Positions 1 through 7,364 of a stretch of DNA of 64,000 nt are shown here, piece by piece. A program made the translations under genes and the position numbers. The stretch spans positions 1-64,000 of the IMG/VR virus record IMGVR_UViG_3300020579_000006; one strand, written 5' to 3'. The stretch comes from a virus. The stretch's first letter is position 1. Each line of letters starts with the position of its first letter. Below the pieces are notes generated by a model. The model saw only the letters and a program-made list of their open reading frames with translations. It was not told where the DNA came from and did not search any database.

Positions 1-169
1 CCGCGAGTTTTCCCCAAGCTACTATATTAATCCAGTGGGTAGACTTAGTTTCTCCAAACCCGTTAACTACCGCTAACCCGAAATTAACAACTGGCCGACT
101 CGATTGAGTATACTTTAAATCAATATCTTGGCCTAAACGACCTTGTAAGACTACTAAATTTGTGCTCAT
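1..169 (-). CDS. ssb: Single-stranded DNA-binding protein, 5' part only
   Basis: Reading leftward from the ATG at 169 gives 56 residues that run off the window edge. The start, MSTNLVVLQGRLGQDIDLKY, is the first OB-fold strands of bacterial and phage SSB. Residues ~45-56 (THWINIVAWGKLA) match the conserved W-x-x-V-x-W-G-K-L-A segment of the family. It should coat ssDNA in replication and recombination. The ATG overlaps the TGA of the MazG-like gene (ATGA), so the two are translationally coupled. The nearby ERF gene is a usual functional partner. The C-terminal acidic tail is outside the window. Confidence 0.9.
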   Translation of the reverse strand, partial: MSTNLVVLQGRLGQDIDLKYTQSSRPVVNFGLAVVNGFGETKSTHWINIVAWGKLA

Positions 170-486
170 CCAGCTACCTTTCTTGATTCCTCATACCGTT
201 TTCTTAGTTTTTCTATATTAAAAATCCCCACTTCATCCAGTGTATATCCCAGTTCTTTTGCGGTTGCTGCAATATACCAGAGGCAGTCAGACAATTCGTC
301 CATTAAAACTGCATTATCTGGTTCAGTGCCTGCCCGCAGGTGTTTCTTGAGTTTATTAGCTAGTTCGCCAGCTTCACCGCATAAAGCTAAAACAGTGTAA
401 GTTAGCCCACCGAGAAAGGCTCCTCCGGTTTTATCTTTAAAAACTGCTGTGCCTAATGCTTTTTCTTGATAAGTGTTTAAATCCAA
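166..486 (-). CDS. MazG-like nucleotide pyrophosphohydrolase
   Basis: 106 residues, all-alpha in character. The central part has GEAGELANKLKKHLR (~37-51) followed by MDELSDCLWYIAATAKELG (~62-80). These are the EExxE and ExxD metal-binding helices of the MazG/dUTPase-like NTP-PPase superfamily. Such enzymes hydrolyse non-canonical or selected NTPs to NMP and pyrophosphate, and phages often carry them to adjust nucleotide or alarmone pools. It has one MazG core, the usual size for phage forms. It lies in the replication block, upstream of and overlapping ssb. Exact substrate unknown. Confidence 0.8.
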   Translation of the reverse strand: MDLNTYQEKALGTAVFKDKTGGAFLGGLTYTVLALCGEAGELANKLKKHLRAGTEPDNAVLMDELSDCLWYIAATAKELGYTLDEVGIFNIEKLRKRYEESRKVAG

Positions 487-520
487 TTTGTTCTCCTTAA
501 AATTAAGGGGCCAGCCCTAG

Positions 521-597
521 AGTTCTCAGCGGGCATCGAACCCGCACATACCATCCCTGGTACCGGGAGGTGCTCTACCATGTTGAGCTATGAGAAA
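521..597 (-). tRNA. tRNA-like gene, anticodon uncertain
   Basis: On the minus strand there is a D-arm (GCTC...GAGC), a strong T-arm (GCGGG-TTCGATG-CCCGC) and an acceptor pairing TTTCTCA with TGAGAAC, with one end mismatch. The anticodon arm is irregular: a CTCCC/GGGAT stem with loop GGTACCA gives TAC (Val), another register gives GGT (Thr), and neither has U33 in place. No CCA is encoded. It may be a degenerate tRNA. It lies between the MazG-like gene and the ERF gene. Confidence 0.5.
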
Positions 598-613
598 CTG
601 GCCCCAACCCGTA

Positions 614-1543
614 CTAAAGCGTTACTAACTCTACTAAAGTCCCGGTTTCTTTAGCTGCATCAAGAGCGGTCAAAAGTTTATTCCAGTTTTCACGAGTCCA
701 TTCTTTCGAGTTTTCTATACCCGTAAACTTGACCGCAAACTTCTTAAAAACTTCTTCCGCGTTTTCTACACCAGCTTTAGGTAAAAGAGTTTTCATGTAA
801 TAGCTGGCTCGATTTACAAAAGTCTTACGTTCTTCCTTAGTAGGAAAATCGCCGGGATTATCCGGCAGTAAGTCCTTTGGAATGATAGCTTTAGGAACAC
901 CGGGGTTTACTTTCGCTCCGGTTGCAGTTTGAGGATAGTTTTCACTAAATTGTTCAGTTTCCGGATTTACAAAACTACTTTCAAAAATCGAATATTCCGG
1001 TTTTGGAGCAGGCTTGTACTTCGGTTTCACGTTCTCAACCGCAGCATTTCCGTCGTCGTCATCTTCTGCGACCGCCCCAATCAAACCGGTATAACTATAG
1101 CGTTTTGAATAAGTTATAGCCGATGCGATACTGTGGGCGTCGAACTTATCCGGTTTTCCGGGCATGGAAGTAGGTAAAAGCAACTCGTTCTCAATAAACT
1201 CGCCCGACTTGTGAGAAAGCCTCGATAACGTGCCTGCCGTTCGGTCTCGAACTATTGGAGCTTGGAAAATTACTAGTCCTTGCGCCGCCAAAGCAGGCTG
1301 CGTAGCATCTACGATTTCTTGTAGGTCCGCGTACTTGGAACTCGTATGCGGGTTTAGCTTGTTTTTAGTGATTGTTTTAAAATCTTTTTGTGCTTCTGCT
1401 AGAGCTTCCGTGAGTTGCCCGGTCGTTAAGCTAAATCTTACGGACGAAATAGCTGTCTGAAAACCTTGATTTAAACCACCAGACAGACCGCCATAACTCT
1501 GACTGCCCTGACTCAACTCCTGTAATGATAAATCTCCACCCAT
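614..1543 (-). CDS. erf: ERF-family single-strand annealing protein
   Basis: 309 residues from the chosen start. A conserved core at ~60-175 includes KNKLNPHTSSKYADLQEIVD, ALAAQGLVIFQAP and AHSIASAITYSKRYSYTGLI, followed by an acidic DDDD stretch. This is the ERF superfamily pattern (phage P22 Erf), proteins that form rings on ssDNA and anneal homologous strands. The C-terminal third is proline/lysine-rich and unlike the core, as in other ERF proteins. I chose ATG 1543 because GAGGAG lies six bases before it; an in-frame ATG at 1597 would add 18 residues. The gene contains one copy of the dispersed 15-bp word (952-966), coding for PETE. Confidence 0.85.
   Translation of the reverse strand: MGGDLSLQELSQGSQSYGGLSGGLNQGFQTAISSVRFSLTTGQLTEALAEAQKDFKTITKNKLNPHTSSKYADLQEIVDATQPALAAQGLVIFQAPIVRDRTAGTLSRLSHKSGEFIENELLLPTSMPGKPDKFDAHSIASAITYSKRYSYTGLIGAVAEDDDDGNAAVENVKPKYKPAPKPEYSIFESSFVNPETEQFSENYPQTATGAKVNPGVPKAIIPKDLLPDNPGDFPTKEERKTFVNRASYYMKTLLPKAGVENAEEVFKKFAVKFTGIENSKEWTRENWNKLLTALDAAKETGTLVELVTL
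952..966 (-). repeat. Dispersed 15-bp word inside erf
   Basis: On the coding strand this reads ATCCGGAAACTGAAC, a 14/15 match to the dispersed word. Its reading frame codes for P-E-T-E. It shows the word is not confined to spacers. Confidence 0.7.
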
Positions 1544-1610
1544 TGTTAGCTCCTCTTTTAATTTTTGTATCCATTCATCAACTGAAAACCATTTCATTTT
1601 TTACCCAAAC

Positions 1611-1685
1611 TGGCTGTAGGGGTAGGATTCGCACCTACATCTTATTCCTTAACGGGGAAGCGTCTTACTATTAGACGACCCTACA
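1611..1685 (-). tRNA. tRNA-Asn (anticodon GTT), CCA encoded
   Basis: A clear cloverleaf: acceptor TGTAGGG/CCCTACA (7 bp), D-arm GTCT/AGAC, anticodon stem CTTCC/GGAAT with loop CCGTTAA, T-arm GTAGG-TGCGAAT-CCTAC, then G and an encoded CCA. The anticodon is GTT (Asn). Position 33 is C rather than U and the 27-43 pair is a mismatch, both unusual. It lies just upstream of the ERF gene in the same transcription direction. Confidence 0.85.
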
Positions 1686-1760
1686 TTTGAACTTTTGGGG
1701 GCCTCAGATTATCACTTTAGCTTGGCCCAATCTTCACGCGAAGGGTACCCCCAAAAATCT

Positions 1761-2132
1761 TTAAATCTGAATCTGCTTAAAAACCCCATTTTCATCTATA
1801 AACCTGACAGCCCGCACATTAGATTCTTTAATTAGATGCAGACAAGTTAGGCATGGTTTCGAACATGCTGGTTTTCCGTCAGCTAATTCTCGATATACAT
1901 ACATGATGAGGTTCTGGTCAGTATAGTACCTTCTCTTAATAAGAGCACTGTGTTCTGCATGAATACCCCATTTAGCTTCGGGATGGGTGTAATTGTAACG
2001 GTTCATGCCTATTGCTACGAGTTTTGAACCCGAAAATAGTGCCGCCCCTACTTGACGGCTTTTTCTCGGAGCTATTCCGTGAAGAGATGCGGTTTTTGCG
2101 ATTTCAAAACCCCTAAGCCAGTTTTTAGTCAT
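1761..2132 (-). CDS. Cytidine/deoxycytidylate deaminase-family protein
   Basis: 123 residues. HAEHSAL (~58-64) supplies the zinc histidine and catalytic glutamate, and KPCLTCLHL (~92-100) supplies the two zinc cysteines (PCxxC), the signature of the deaminase fold. Phage members usually convert dCMP to dUMP for dTTP synthesis. Its short length and divergent N-terminus leave other deaminase substrates possible. The first codons overlap the stop of the RNA ligase gene (4 nt), so the two are coupled. Confidence 0.75.
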   Translation of the reverse strand: MTKNWLRGFEIAKTASLHGIAPRKSRQVGAALFSGSKLVAIGMNRYNYTHPEAKWGIHAEHSALIKRRYYTDQNLIMYVYRELADGKPACSKPCLTCLHLIKESNVRAVRFIDENGVFKQIQI

Positions 2133-3262
2133 TTTTCGGAATTAAGAAATTCATTTGAAACTACTTTTAACTGAACTCTTCCCAAATGCCGTAACTGCCT
2201 TTCGAAAACAGGTTTCACTACAATACCTTCCCGTCTGTGGTTAGCTCCGGCTACTTTGGAAGGACCGTCAGACAAAGATTTGACTGTCGCTTCCTGGTAC
2301 AATCTTTCATCTAAAATAGGTACCCAATTATTAAGTACGGGTTCATACCTTGGGTCGCGTTTTAACTCAATCCAATCTACCCAAGTATCGTCCGGTTTCC
2401 GGACATCGAAAACAAAAAACCGGATTTCACCGGGTTTATTCCCGTAATTATACCCGTCCTGCGTTGGAGTGATTTCACCATAAATCGCGTAACCCGGATT
2501 TTGACGGCACCAAGTTTCTATCCACGGATTTTGTTGAAGTCCTTTTCTCCAAATACAGCCGGAACTTTCTTTCTTCCACAGTTTCCGGCTTCCCGCCCAC
2601 ATTTTTCCGTCTATAAAAACATACCGGGCGTTCGAACCGTGTATTTTTTCAGTGATTACTACTTCTTCACCTAGTTCGAATGCGTGTTGGTGAGCTTTTA
2701 AAGCTTCCACGTCGTAAACCGGCAAACCCGAATTTGGCCCTCTTTCACGACCGGAATCAGTAGTTCCGTATTTATCGAAATAATTAAACGTAGCTTTGCG
2801 AAGCAGGAAGAAAAACCAACCTTTGAAGCTGTGAGGCCATCTGCGGCCATAACTAGGGCCTTTTTCGCAGTCCGCAGCCAAGTTCGTCGGCTCTGGCGGT
2901 TCGTAGTGGGTAATTCCCAAAAACTCTGCTAAATCGCTTCCTACTTCGTAAACTTGATTGTCTGGAACAGGCATAAGCAAACCTTCGGACCATTCCCCGC
3001 GAAGTTTCTTGGCTTTAATTCGCCTATACTTGACCGGTACTTCGCCCTCAAAGCCTCTGCCTTCCCACAAAAACTTGAATTCATCCGTCTGCGGCACAAC
3101 ACTATCCGGGAAAATGTAATACCCCAAATCACCTGTTTTAAACTGGCCTTTCGGTACGACCGCCTGATAATCGAAAACTTTTATGATATCGAGTTTGTCC
3201 GCGTTTGAATGTAGTTGTATATTATCTATCTTGACAACGGGAACTTTATGATGTTCAGGCAC
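2129..3262 (-). CDS. RNA ligase, DRB0094/Rnl5-like
   Basis: 377 residues. The N-terminal ~100 residues resemble an OB-like domain (VPVVKIDNIQLHSNADKLDI), followed by a nucleotidyltransferase domain. Motif I is EKIHGSN near residue 205, with the adenylated lysine, then GSRK, IYGEI and EGIVVK motifs downstream (III to IV-V). This order matches the DRB0094 family of ATP-dependent RNA ligases. It would seal RNA breaks. RtcB lies 1.2 kb further upstream and the region carries tRNA genes, which suggests tRNA repair after host anticodon-nuclease attack (inference). It starts at GTG 3262 with GGGAGAA upstream. It carries one symmetric copy of the 15-bp word at 2390-2404. Confidence 0.8.
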   Translation of the reverse strand: MPEHHKVPVVKIDNIQLHSNADKLDIIKVFDYQAVVPKGQFKTGDLGYYIFPDSVVPQTDEFKFLWEGRGFEGEVPVKYRRIKAKKLRGEWSEGLLMPVPDNQVYEVGSDLAEFLGITHYEPPEPTNLAADCEKGPSYGRRWPHSFKGWFFFLLRKATFNYFDKYGTTDSGRERGPNSGLPVYDVEALKAHQHAFELGEEVVITEKIHGSNARYVFIDGKMWAGSRKLWKKESSGCIWRKGLQQNPWIETWCRQNPGYAIYGEITPTQDGYNYGNKPGEIRFFVFDVRKPDDTWVDWIELKRDPRYEPVLNNWVPILDERLYQEATVKSLSDGPSKVAGANHRREGIVVKPVFERQLRHLGRVQLKVVSNEFLNSEK

Positions 3263-3263
3263 T

Positions 3264-3485
3264 TTATTCTCCCGCCAATTCTAGGCCGTTATTTTTAATC
3301 CACTCTTTATATTTCTTGTCCCCGTCCAGACCTTCGAAATAACCTTTTGGATATTTTTCTCCATCCCAAGGAAGTTCGCGTCGTATTAGTTTTCCCGGAC
3401 AGCGAGTACAATATGTTAACGGATGATGATATGCTATGCCGCAGTTGTTTGAACAAACATAAACTGCCCGAGTTGTTCGATTCAT
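3264..3485 (-). CDS. Small zinc-ribbon protein, function unknown
   Basis: 73 residues. CSNNCGIAYHHPLTYCTRCPG (~11-31) provides CxxxC and CxxC pairs, spaced like a zinc ribbon. The rest is charged and soluble. It ends one base before the RNA ligase GTG and overlaps the start of the upstream membrane protein gene by 4 nt. No enzyme motif is visible. Confidence 0.65.
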   Translation of the reverse strand: MNRTTRAVYVCSNNCGIAYHHPLTYCTRCPGKLIRRELPWDGEKYPKGYFEGLDGDKKYKEWIKNNGLELAGE

Positions 3486-3685
3486 TTCTTACTCCTGATT
3501 ATATTTATCCATCTGAAACCCAAAAGTGCTATTGCCGCTGCCGTTACCACGACTGCCCACGAGTTGTCCGGAAAGTGAACTCCTATCTCAAACCCGAAAA
3601 AACCCGCAGTAATAAAAGTCAACGCTAAAACCCCCAGTACTTGCCATGTTTTGTTATTCATGTGTCCTATCTCTAGACTAATCAC
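3482..3685 (-). CDS. Small two-helix membrane protein
   Basis: 67 residues with hydrophobic spans at ~15-32 (VLGVLALTFITAGFFGFEIG) and ~43-57 (WAVVVTAAAIALLGF), then a basic tail (INIIRSKK). It starts at GTG 3685, overlapping the TGA of the upstream gene; an internal ATG at 3661 is an alternative. It contains a reversed copy of the 15-bp word (3566-3580). Function unknown. Confidence 0.6.
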   Translation of the reverse strand: MISLEIGHMNNKTWQVLGVLALTFITAGFFGFEIGVHFPDNSWAVVVTAAAIALLGFRWINIIRSKK

Positions 3686-3963
3686 GAGTTTATCGTTTTA
3701 TTGAGTTCTTCAGCGCACTCTTGCAATCTCTGTTTCAATGCAGATTCCCAAGCGTCATTCGGTCGAAAGTCGGCCATATCATTCCATTTTTGGATTAAAA
3801 TTTGAATTTTACCCTTCAACCGGTTACTAAAACATTTTGATTTGTGATTTTCTATAGACTCATCTACAAATAAATCCATTCCGCACACATGAAAACTGTT
3901 GCAGTTAGAACAACTCCAAGTTTTTGTTTCTCTATATCCGTGTGTATTAAACCAAATTTTCAT
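3682..3963 (-). CDS. Conserved-looking small Cys/His protein, function unknown
   Basis: 93 residues. CSNCNSFHVCG (~18-28) plus a later C and H (HKSKCF) suggest a metal site in the N-terminal half. The C-terminal half is helical and charged (LKQRLQECAEELNKT). The ATG follows GGAGGTAAT, a good ribosome-binding site. It is coupled to the downstream membrane protein by a 4-nt overlap. Confidence 0.6.
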   Translation of the reverse strand: MKIWFNTHGYRETKTWSCSNCNSFHVCGMDLFVDESIENHKSKCFSNRLKGKIQILIQKWNDMADFRPNDAWESALKQRLQECAEELNKTINS

Positions 3964-3996
3964 ATTACCTCCAAATTTTCCATTAATATGACTGCC

Positions 3997-4095
3997 TTAA
4001 AATGGTCGTGGATGAAAGTGTCGAGCTTTCCCGTCGCTCCAATCTAGAGCTTTCGGGTGGGTATAAGCCACCCCCGCACAGCCGGTGCTATCCAC
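3997..4095 (-). CDS. Possible 32-residue ORF
   Basis: A GTG at 4095 follows GGAGAATAAC, the same ribosome-binding arrangement as the adjacent genes. The product begins VDSTGCAGVAYTHPKALDWS. It fills an otherwise empty spacer between two genes on the same strand. No domain is recognised, and so short an ORF could be chance. Confidence 0.4.
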   Translation of the reverse strand: MDSTGCAGVAYTHPKALDWSDGKARHFHPRPF

Positions 4096-4096
4096 G

Positions 4097-4462
4097 TTAT
4101 TCTCCTAATACAATTCCAAATCTGCTCCGCTCGTCGTTGTCCAGTCCGAAACGTTGAATGTCTCCAAGACTTGACGCTACATCGCCGGAATTACTGGCTT
4201 GGCAATCCCAACCTGTATAATCGCAATGGCCCCGAGCTACGAAAAACCGACCACCCTTTAACTGGCCGTATACGACCCAACTACGTTCGTCTCTTTCCCC
4301 TTCACTTAGTCCGAAAATTACTTCAACATCCTCTCTAGAAAAAGTCGAGTTTGGAGTAACCGTGTCTCCAGGTCGGCGGTTTGGTATAATTGGAGTACAG
4401 TTTCCCCCGCCTCCTTCTCCAAAAACTTCCGCCCAGTCGTAATTATCGAGTTCTTTGAACAT
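4097..4462 (-). CDS. Hypothetical phage protein
   Basis: 121 residues, acidic and glycine-rich at the start (FGEGGGGNCTP). The core SWVVYGQLKGGRFFVARGHCDYTGWDC (~61-87) looks like a small beta sheet with two cysteines. It has GGAGAATAAA before the ATG and sits one base from the RtcB gene. Function not recognised. Confidence 0.6.
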   Translation of the reverse strand: MFKELDNYDWAEVFGEGGGGNCTPIIPNRRPGDTVTPNSTFSREDVEVIFGLSEGERDERSWVVYGQLKGGRFFVARGHCDYTGWDCQASNSGDVASSLGDIQRFGLDNDERSRFGIVLGE

Positions 4463-4463
4463 T

Positions 4464-5723
4464 TTATTCTCCTAATCCTTTGACACACAAAATCTGTTTC
4501 AGAATATGTACAGGTTTGACCAAATCTGTCTGCGCAGCCATTACGGAATCTATAGATTTATACGCTCCGGGTGTTTCGTCTAAAACTTCAGCACCTTTCC
4601 AGCATTCTACCCCTGCCGTTGCAGCTTCGTGGTCAGCCAGTGTAAACCGTTTTTTGGCCTCAGTTCTTGACATCGCTCGTCCCGCGCCATGACTGCACGA
4701 TTTAAAACTGTGCGGAGACCCCAATCCTTGACCGATTATTGTTTTTGCCCCCATGCTTCCGGGAATAATAACCCAGTCGCCAATATCGGCTTTAACCGCT
4801 CCCTTACGAGTTAGTAAAACTTTTTTACCGAAATGGGTTTCCTCCGCCGCGTAGTTGTGGTGTAAATGAACCTCAAAATCTGAATACGCGATATTCAGAA
4901 GGTTAGACGGCCAGAGTGAAGGATAGATAGCTTGTAAAACCCGACCCATCATAATTTGCCGGTTTTTCCAAGCGTATTTTTGAGCTAAATTCAGCGCTTT
5001 TAGATAATCGTTGTATTCTTCTGTGCCTTGCGGGAAATACGCAAGGTCGGGGTCCGGTAAATGAACAAACCACTGCTTGCAGCGTTCCTTCGCTAAATTC
5101 GTGAAGTATGTACCAATCCTGTTCCCAAAACCCCGACTGCCGCTGTGTAAAACCACCCAAATCCGGTTTTCTTCATCTTCTGAAACTTCAATGAAGTGGT
5201 TTCCAGTACCAAGAGTACCAAGGTGTTTTTCTGCGTTTTTGCTTATTGCATTTGGGTGTTTTTGCTCTAAATGCCAAAAATGAAAATCCTTTTCCCACAC
5301 GTCGTGAATATCCGCCGGAACGTTATGCCAAGCTCCCCGGTCGCCTTCGCCCCCATTATTTGTCCGACCGTGTGGAACGGCGTCTGAAATTAATTTGAAC
5401 AAAAGCGGGAGACACTGTTTAACCCGGTCTGCTTCGAGTAAAGTACGGACTGCGTACATCCCGCAGCCAATATCGACGCCCACAGCCGCTGGAATGACCG
5501 CTCCCACCGTCGGGATTACAGAGCCTACTGTGGAACCTAAACCCCAGTGACAATCAGGCATGGCTGCTACGTAAGGTTTAACGAAAGGGAGTCTACACGT
5601 ATTTTTAAGCTGCTCTACGGCTTTTTCTTCGAAAGGAACGCCACTATTCCACATCTTAATTTGGCCGAAATTACCTCTAGCGTCGTAATCCGCTTGTAAA
5701 AACTCGAATTTATTTTCAGTCAT
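4464..5723 (-). CDS. rtcB: RtcB-family 3'-phosphate RNA ligase
   Basis: 419 residues, full length for the short RtcB class. Recognisable family segments are AAMPDCHWGLGSTVG (~55-69), AVGVDIGCGMYAVR (~80-93), LGTLGTGNHFIEV (~167-179), VLHSGSRGFG (~191-200) and GLGSPHSFKSCSHGAGRAMSR near 335-355 with the guanylated histidine region. RtcB joins 2',3'-cyclic or 3'-phosphate ends to 5'-OH ends with Mn2+ and GTP, exactly the ends left by anticodon nucleases. With the DRB0094-type ligase at 2129-3262 the phage could repair two kinds of RNA break. Confidence 0.9.
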   Translation of the reverse strand: MTENKFEFLQADYDARGNFGQIKMWNSGVPFEEKAVEQLKNTCRLPFVKPYVAAMPDCHWGLGSTVGSVIPTVGAVIPAAVGVDIGCGMYAVRTLLEADRVKQCLPLLFKLISDAVPHGRTNNGGEGDRGAWHNVPADIHDVWEKDFHFWHLEQKHPNAISKNAEKHLGTLGTGNHFIEVSEDEENRIWVVLHSGSRGFGNRIGTYFTNLAKERCKQWFVHLPDPDLAYFPQGTEEYNDYLKALNLAQKYAWKNRQIMMGRVLQAIYPSLWPSNLLNIAYSDFEVHLHHNYAAEETHFGKKVLLTRKGAVKADIGDWVIIPGSMGAKTIIGQGLGSPHSFKSCSHGAGRAMSRTEAKKRFTLADHEAATAGVECWKGAEVLDETPGAYKSIDSVMAAQTDLVKPVHILKQILCVKGLGE

Positions 5724-5964
5724 ATTTCACCTGTTCTAAGTTCTCTGCGTACAAAAACCACCCTGTATTTTTATCCAACATATCAAAAAGCAAGCGATGA
5801 CCTTTTTCCCATGAAACGAATTCAACCCCAATAATAACCCGACCGCAAAAAGACTCGAAAAGTAACCGGACTATGCCTATCTTGTCTACTAACTGTAAAT
5901 CCCACACGTTCTTATGGGTTTTTATTACCTTTACTAAATCACCGACTTTGGGGACTTCTTTCAT
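5716..5964 (-). CDS. Hypothetical small protein, possible SH3-like fold
   Basis: 82 residues. The start, PKVGDLVKVIKTHKNVWDLQLVDKIG, followed by GRVIIGVEFVSWEKGHRLLF, gives the alternating short strands of an SH3-like or KOW-like barrel, but no family can be assigned. It overlaps the RtcB start by 8 nt. Confidence 0.6.
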   Translation of the reverse strand: MKEVPKVGDLVKVIKTHKNVWDLQLVDKIGIVRLLFESFCGRVIIGVEFVSWEKGHRLLFDMLDKNTGWFLYAENLEQVKYD

Positions 5965-6100
5965 TGGGTTCCTTCGGTGGGTTTGTCTCCCACGTAACCG
6001 TAAGCGGAATATTCTTAAAGTGACTTCTCCAGACAGTGACGGTCAAAATAATGAACTGTCCGAAGCTACTTAGTGAACCGAGTATAATAAAAAATTTCAC
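5939..6100 (-). CDS. Small membrane protein
   Basis: 53 residues from a GTG at 6100 that overlaps the TGA of the upstream gene (GTGA). The N-terminal VKFFIILGSLSSFGQFIILT is a likely membrane helix, followed by a polar proline-rich tail. It overlaps the start of the next gene by 26 nt, which weakens the call slightly. Function unknown. Confidence 0.5.
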   Translation of the reverse strand: MKFFIILGSLSSFGQFIILTVTVWRSHFKNIPLTVTWETNPPKEPNERSPQSR

Positions 6101-6525
6101 GAGTTTTTCTCGAAAAATAGAGTTGGATTTAGGTCTCCATTTATTAATCTGGCGAAACTTAATATTTCTCGCATACGGTCACTACCCATGACCGCTTGTA
6201 ATAAAATCCTACGTTCTGCTGAAATCGGTTGTTTCAGACGAATAGTTATGTGTTTTCGCCAAGACAGCCCGCTCTTTGACGGCCATTCTGAACAGTCTTC
6301 GATACCTAAAGTTTTGTCGAGAATATCTTTGTGACGTTTGAAAGTTTCGTATGCGTCTGCTGAATCAATGTCGATTTGCAAAGCATGTTCGCTTGGAAAA
6401 ACTACACTCCAATTGTTCTTTTCAGCGAGTTTTATAGCTTCTTCGCTACTTCTGCCGATTTCTCCATCTTCATTAATAGAATCTTCGGTTTTAGAAACCA
6501 TCAAATCATCGAGATTTTCAGACAT
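6097..6525 (-). CDS. Hypothetical protein
   Basis: 142 residues. An acidic N-terminus is followed by WSVVFPSEHALQIDIDSADA (~39-58) and a C-terminal ITIRLKQPISAERRILLQAV. The alternating strands (VFP, LQIDID, HITIRL) suggest a compact alpha/beta fold, with no family match from memory. It overlaps the start of the RlpA-like gene's stop by one base, and the next gene by GTGA. Confidence 0.55.
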   Translation of the reverse strand: MSENLDDLMVSKTEDSINEDGEIGRSSEEAIKLAEKNNWSVVFPSEHALQIDIDSADAYETFKRHKDILDKTLGIEDCSEWPSKSGLSWRKHITIRLKQPISAERRILLQAVMGSDRMREILSFARLINGDLNPTLFFEKNS

Positions 6526-6887
6526 TATTTAGTTTCTCCTGGAGTTGAAACCACCCGTACTTGCAGTTCAACTACTCCTTTTTTAACAAAATCGAGTTTT
6601 TTAGCAACCGCGAGCGAAACGTCCAATTCCCGGTCTTTCACAAAAGGACCTTTATCGGTAATAACCGCGTAAACACCCCGTCCGTTTTCCGGATTTTCGA
6701 TGAATATAAGTGTACCTAATGGTAACGAGTTCGAGGCCGCCGTGAAAAACTCGCAATTCATCGGTTTTCCGTTCGCCATCCGTTTTCCGGACTCGCAATA
6801 CCAACTTACGAGCATTTTCCGACTGTCCGGTTTTTGCTGAAAACCCGTAACAAGAAAGAGTCCTAGTACTAGTAAAGATTTAGTCAT
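6525..6887 (-). CDS. RlpA-like double-psi beta-barrel protein, exported
   Basis: 120 residues. The N-terminus MTKSLLVLGLFLVTGFQQKP is a short Sec signal. The mature part has SWYCESGKRMANGKPMNCEFFTAAS (~28-52), LPLGTLIFIENPENGRGVYAVITDKGPF (~55-82) and LDVSLAVAKKLDF, the G-x-x-T/AxH-like and NxxNG(R)...V-x-D-x-GP pattern of RlpA/3D-type barrels. These act on or bind peptidoglycan. The usual AAH is replaced by AAS here, so catalysis is uncertain. It is an unusual gene to find inside a metabolic block. Confidence 0.7.
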   Translation of the reverse strand: MTKSLLVLGLFLVTGFQQKPDSRKMLVSWYCESGKRMANGKPMNCEFFTAASNSLPLGTLIFIENPENGRGVYAVITDKGPFVKDRELDVSLAVAKKLDFVKKGVVELQVRVVSTPGETK

Positions 6888-7095
6888 TAATTTTTTCTAC
6901 TGTCGAAGTTCTGGTTGTTATTTTCCGATATTTCTCTACCGCAACTAAATGATAAACACCCACAACATGTTCACGTCCGTTGTCGGAAACTCGGCTGTCT
7001 AAAAACTCGCTACCAACCAAATGTTTTATTTCCGGAAAGTTGTAGTAGTCGTATACAGGTTCTTCAGTTACGTATAAAATTTTAGGATACTCCAT
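6880..7095 (-). CDS. Hypothetical protein
   Basis: 71 residues starting MEYPKILYVTEEPVYDYYNF. I chose ATG 7095 because GGAGCTAAT precedes it and it begins one base after the stop of the upstream gene. A longer reading from GTG 7137 would overlap that gene without a ribosome-binding site. Beta-rich, ending in a charged tail; function unknown. Confidence 0.6.
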   Translation of the reverse strand: MEYPKILYVTEEPVYDYYNFPEIKHLVGSEFLDSRVSDNGREHVVGVYHLVAVEKYRKITTRTSTVEKIND

Positions 7096-7096
7096 A

Positions 7097-7291
7097 TTAG
7101 CTCCAAATAAACCCGCATTTGCAAACTCGAATTTCACCAGTTTTCTTAATTAGATGCTCTTTACACCGTGGACAGGTACGTTCCCAATTACCGGTTGTAC
7201 TTGATGTCGAACCCACAAGGCTTGATTTTTCCGGTAGGGCATCTCCAGAACCACTTATCGTGTTTTTCATTGTAGATAGCTTTGTGGTCAC
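7097..7291 (-). CDS. Zinc-ribbon protein, start uncertain
   Basis: The C-terminal half reads CPRCKEHLIKKTGEIRVCKCG, two CxxC/CxC knuckles typical of a zinc ribbon. The stop lies one base before the next gene's ATG, supporting the frame. The N-terminus overlaps another Cys-rich gene (7188-7364) in a different frame, so the true start may be well downstream of 7291. Confidence 0.5.
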   Translation of the reverse strand: MTTKLSTMKNTISGSGDALPEKSSLVGSTSSTTGNWERTCPRCKEHLIKKTGEIRVCKCGFIWS

Positions 7292-7364
7292 AATAATAGC
7301 ACTTTAGGCAGTCAGAACAAATGTGGCGATAGTGGTCGTGATTAGCGGGTCCGACGCCGGTCAT
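7188..7364 (-). CDS. Small Cys-rich zinc-binding protein
   Basis: 58 residues starting MTGVGPANHDHYRHICSDCL. CSDCLKCYYCDHK gives four closely spaced cysteines plus histidines, and a later CPTGKIKPCGFD adds two more, so a metal-binding fold is likely. The ATG overlaps the end of the upstream gene. A 119-nt overlap with the zinc-ribbon ORF in another frame is odd, and one of the two may be shorter than drawn. Confidence 0.55.
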   Translation of the reverse strand: MTGVGPANHDHYRHICSDCLKCYYCDHKAIYNEKHDKWFWRCPTGKIKPCGFDIKYNR

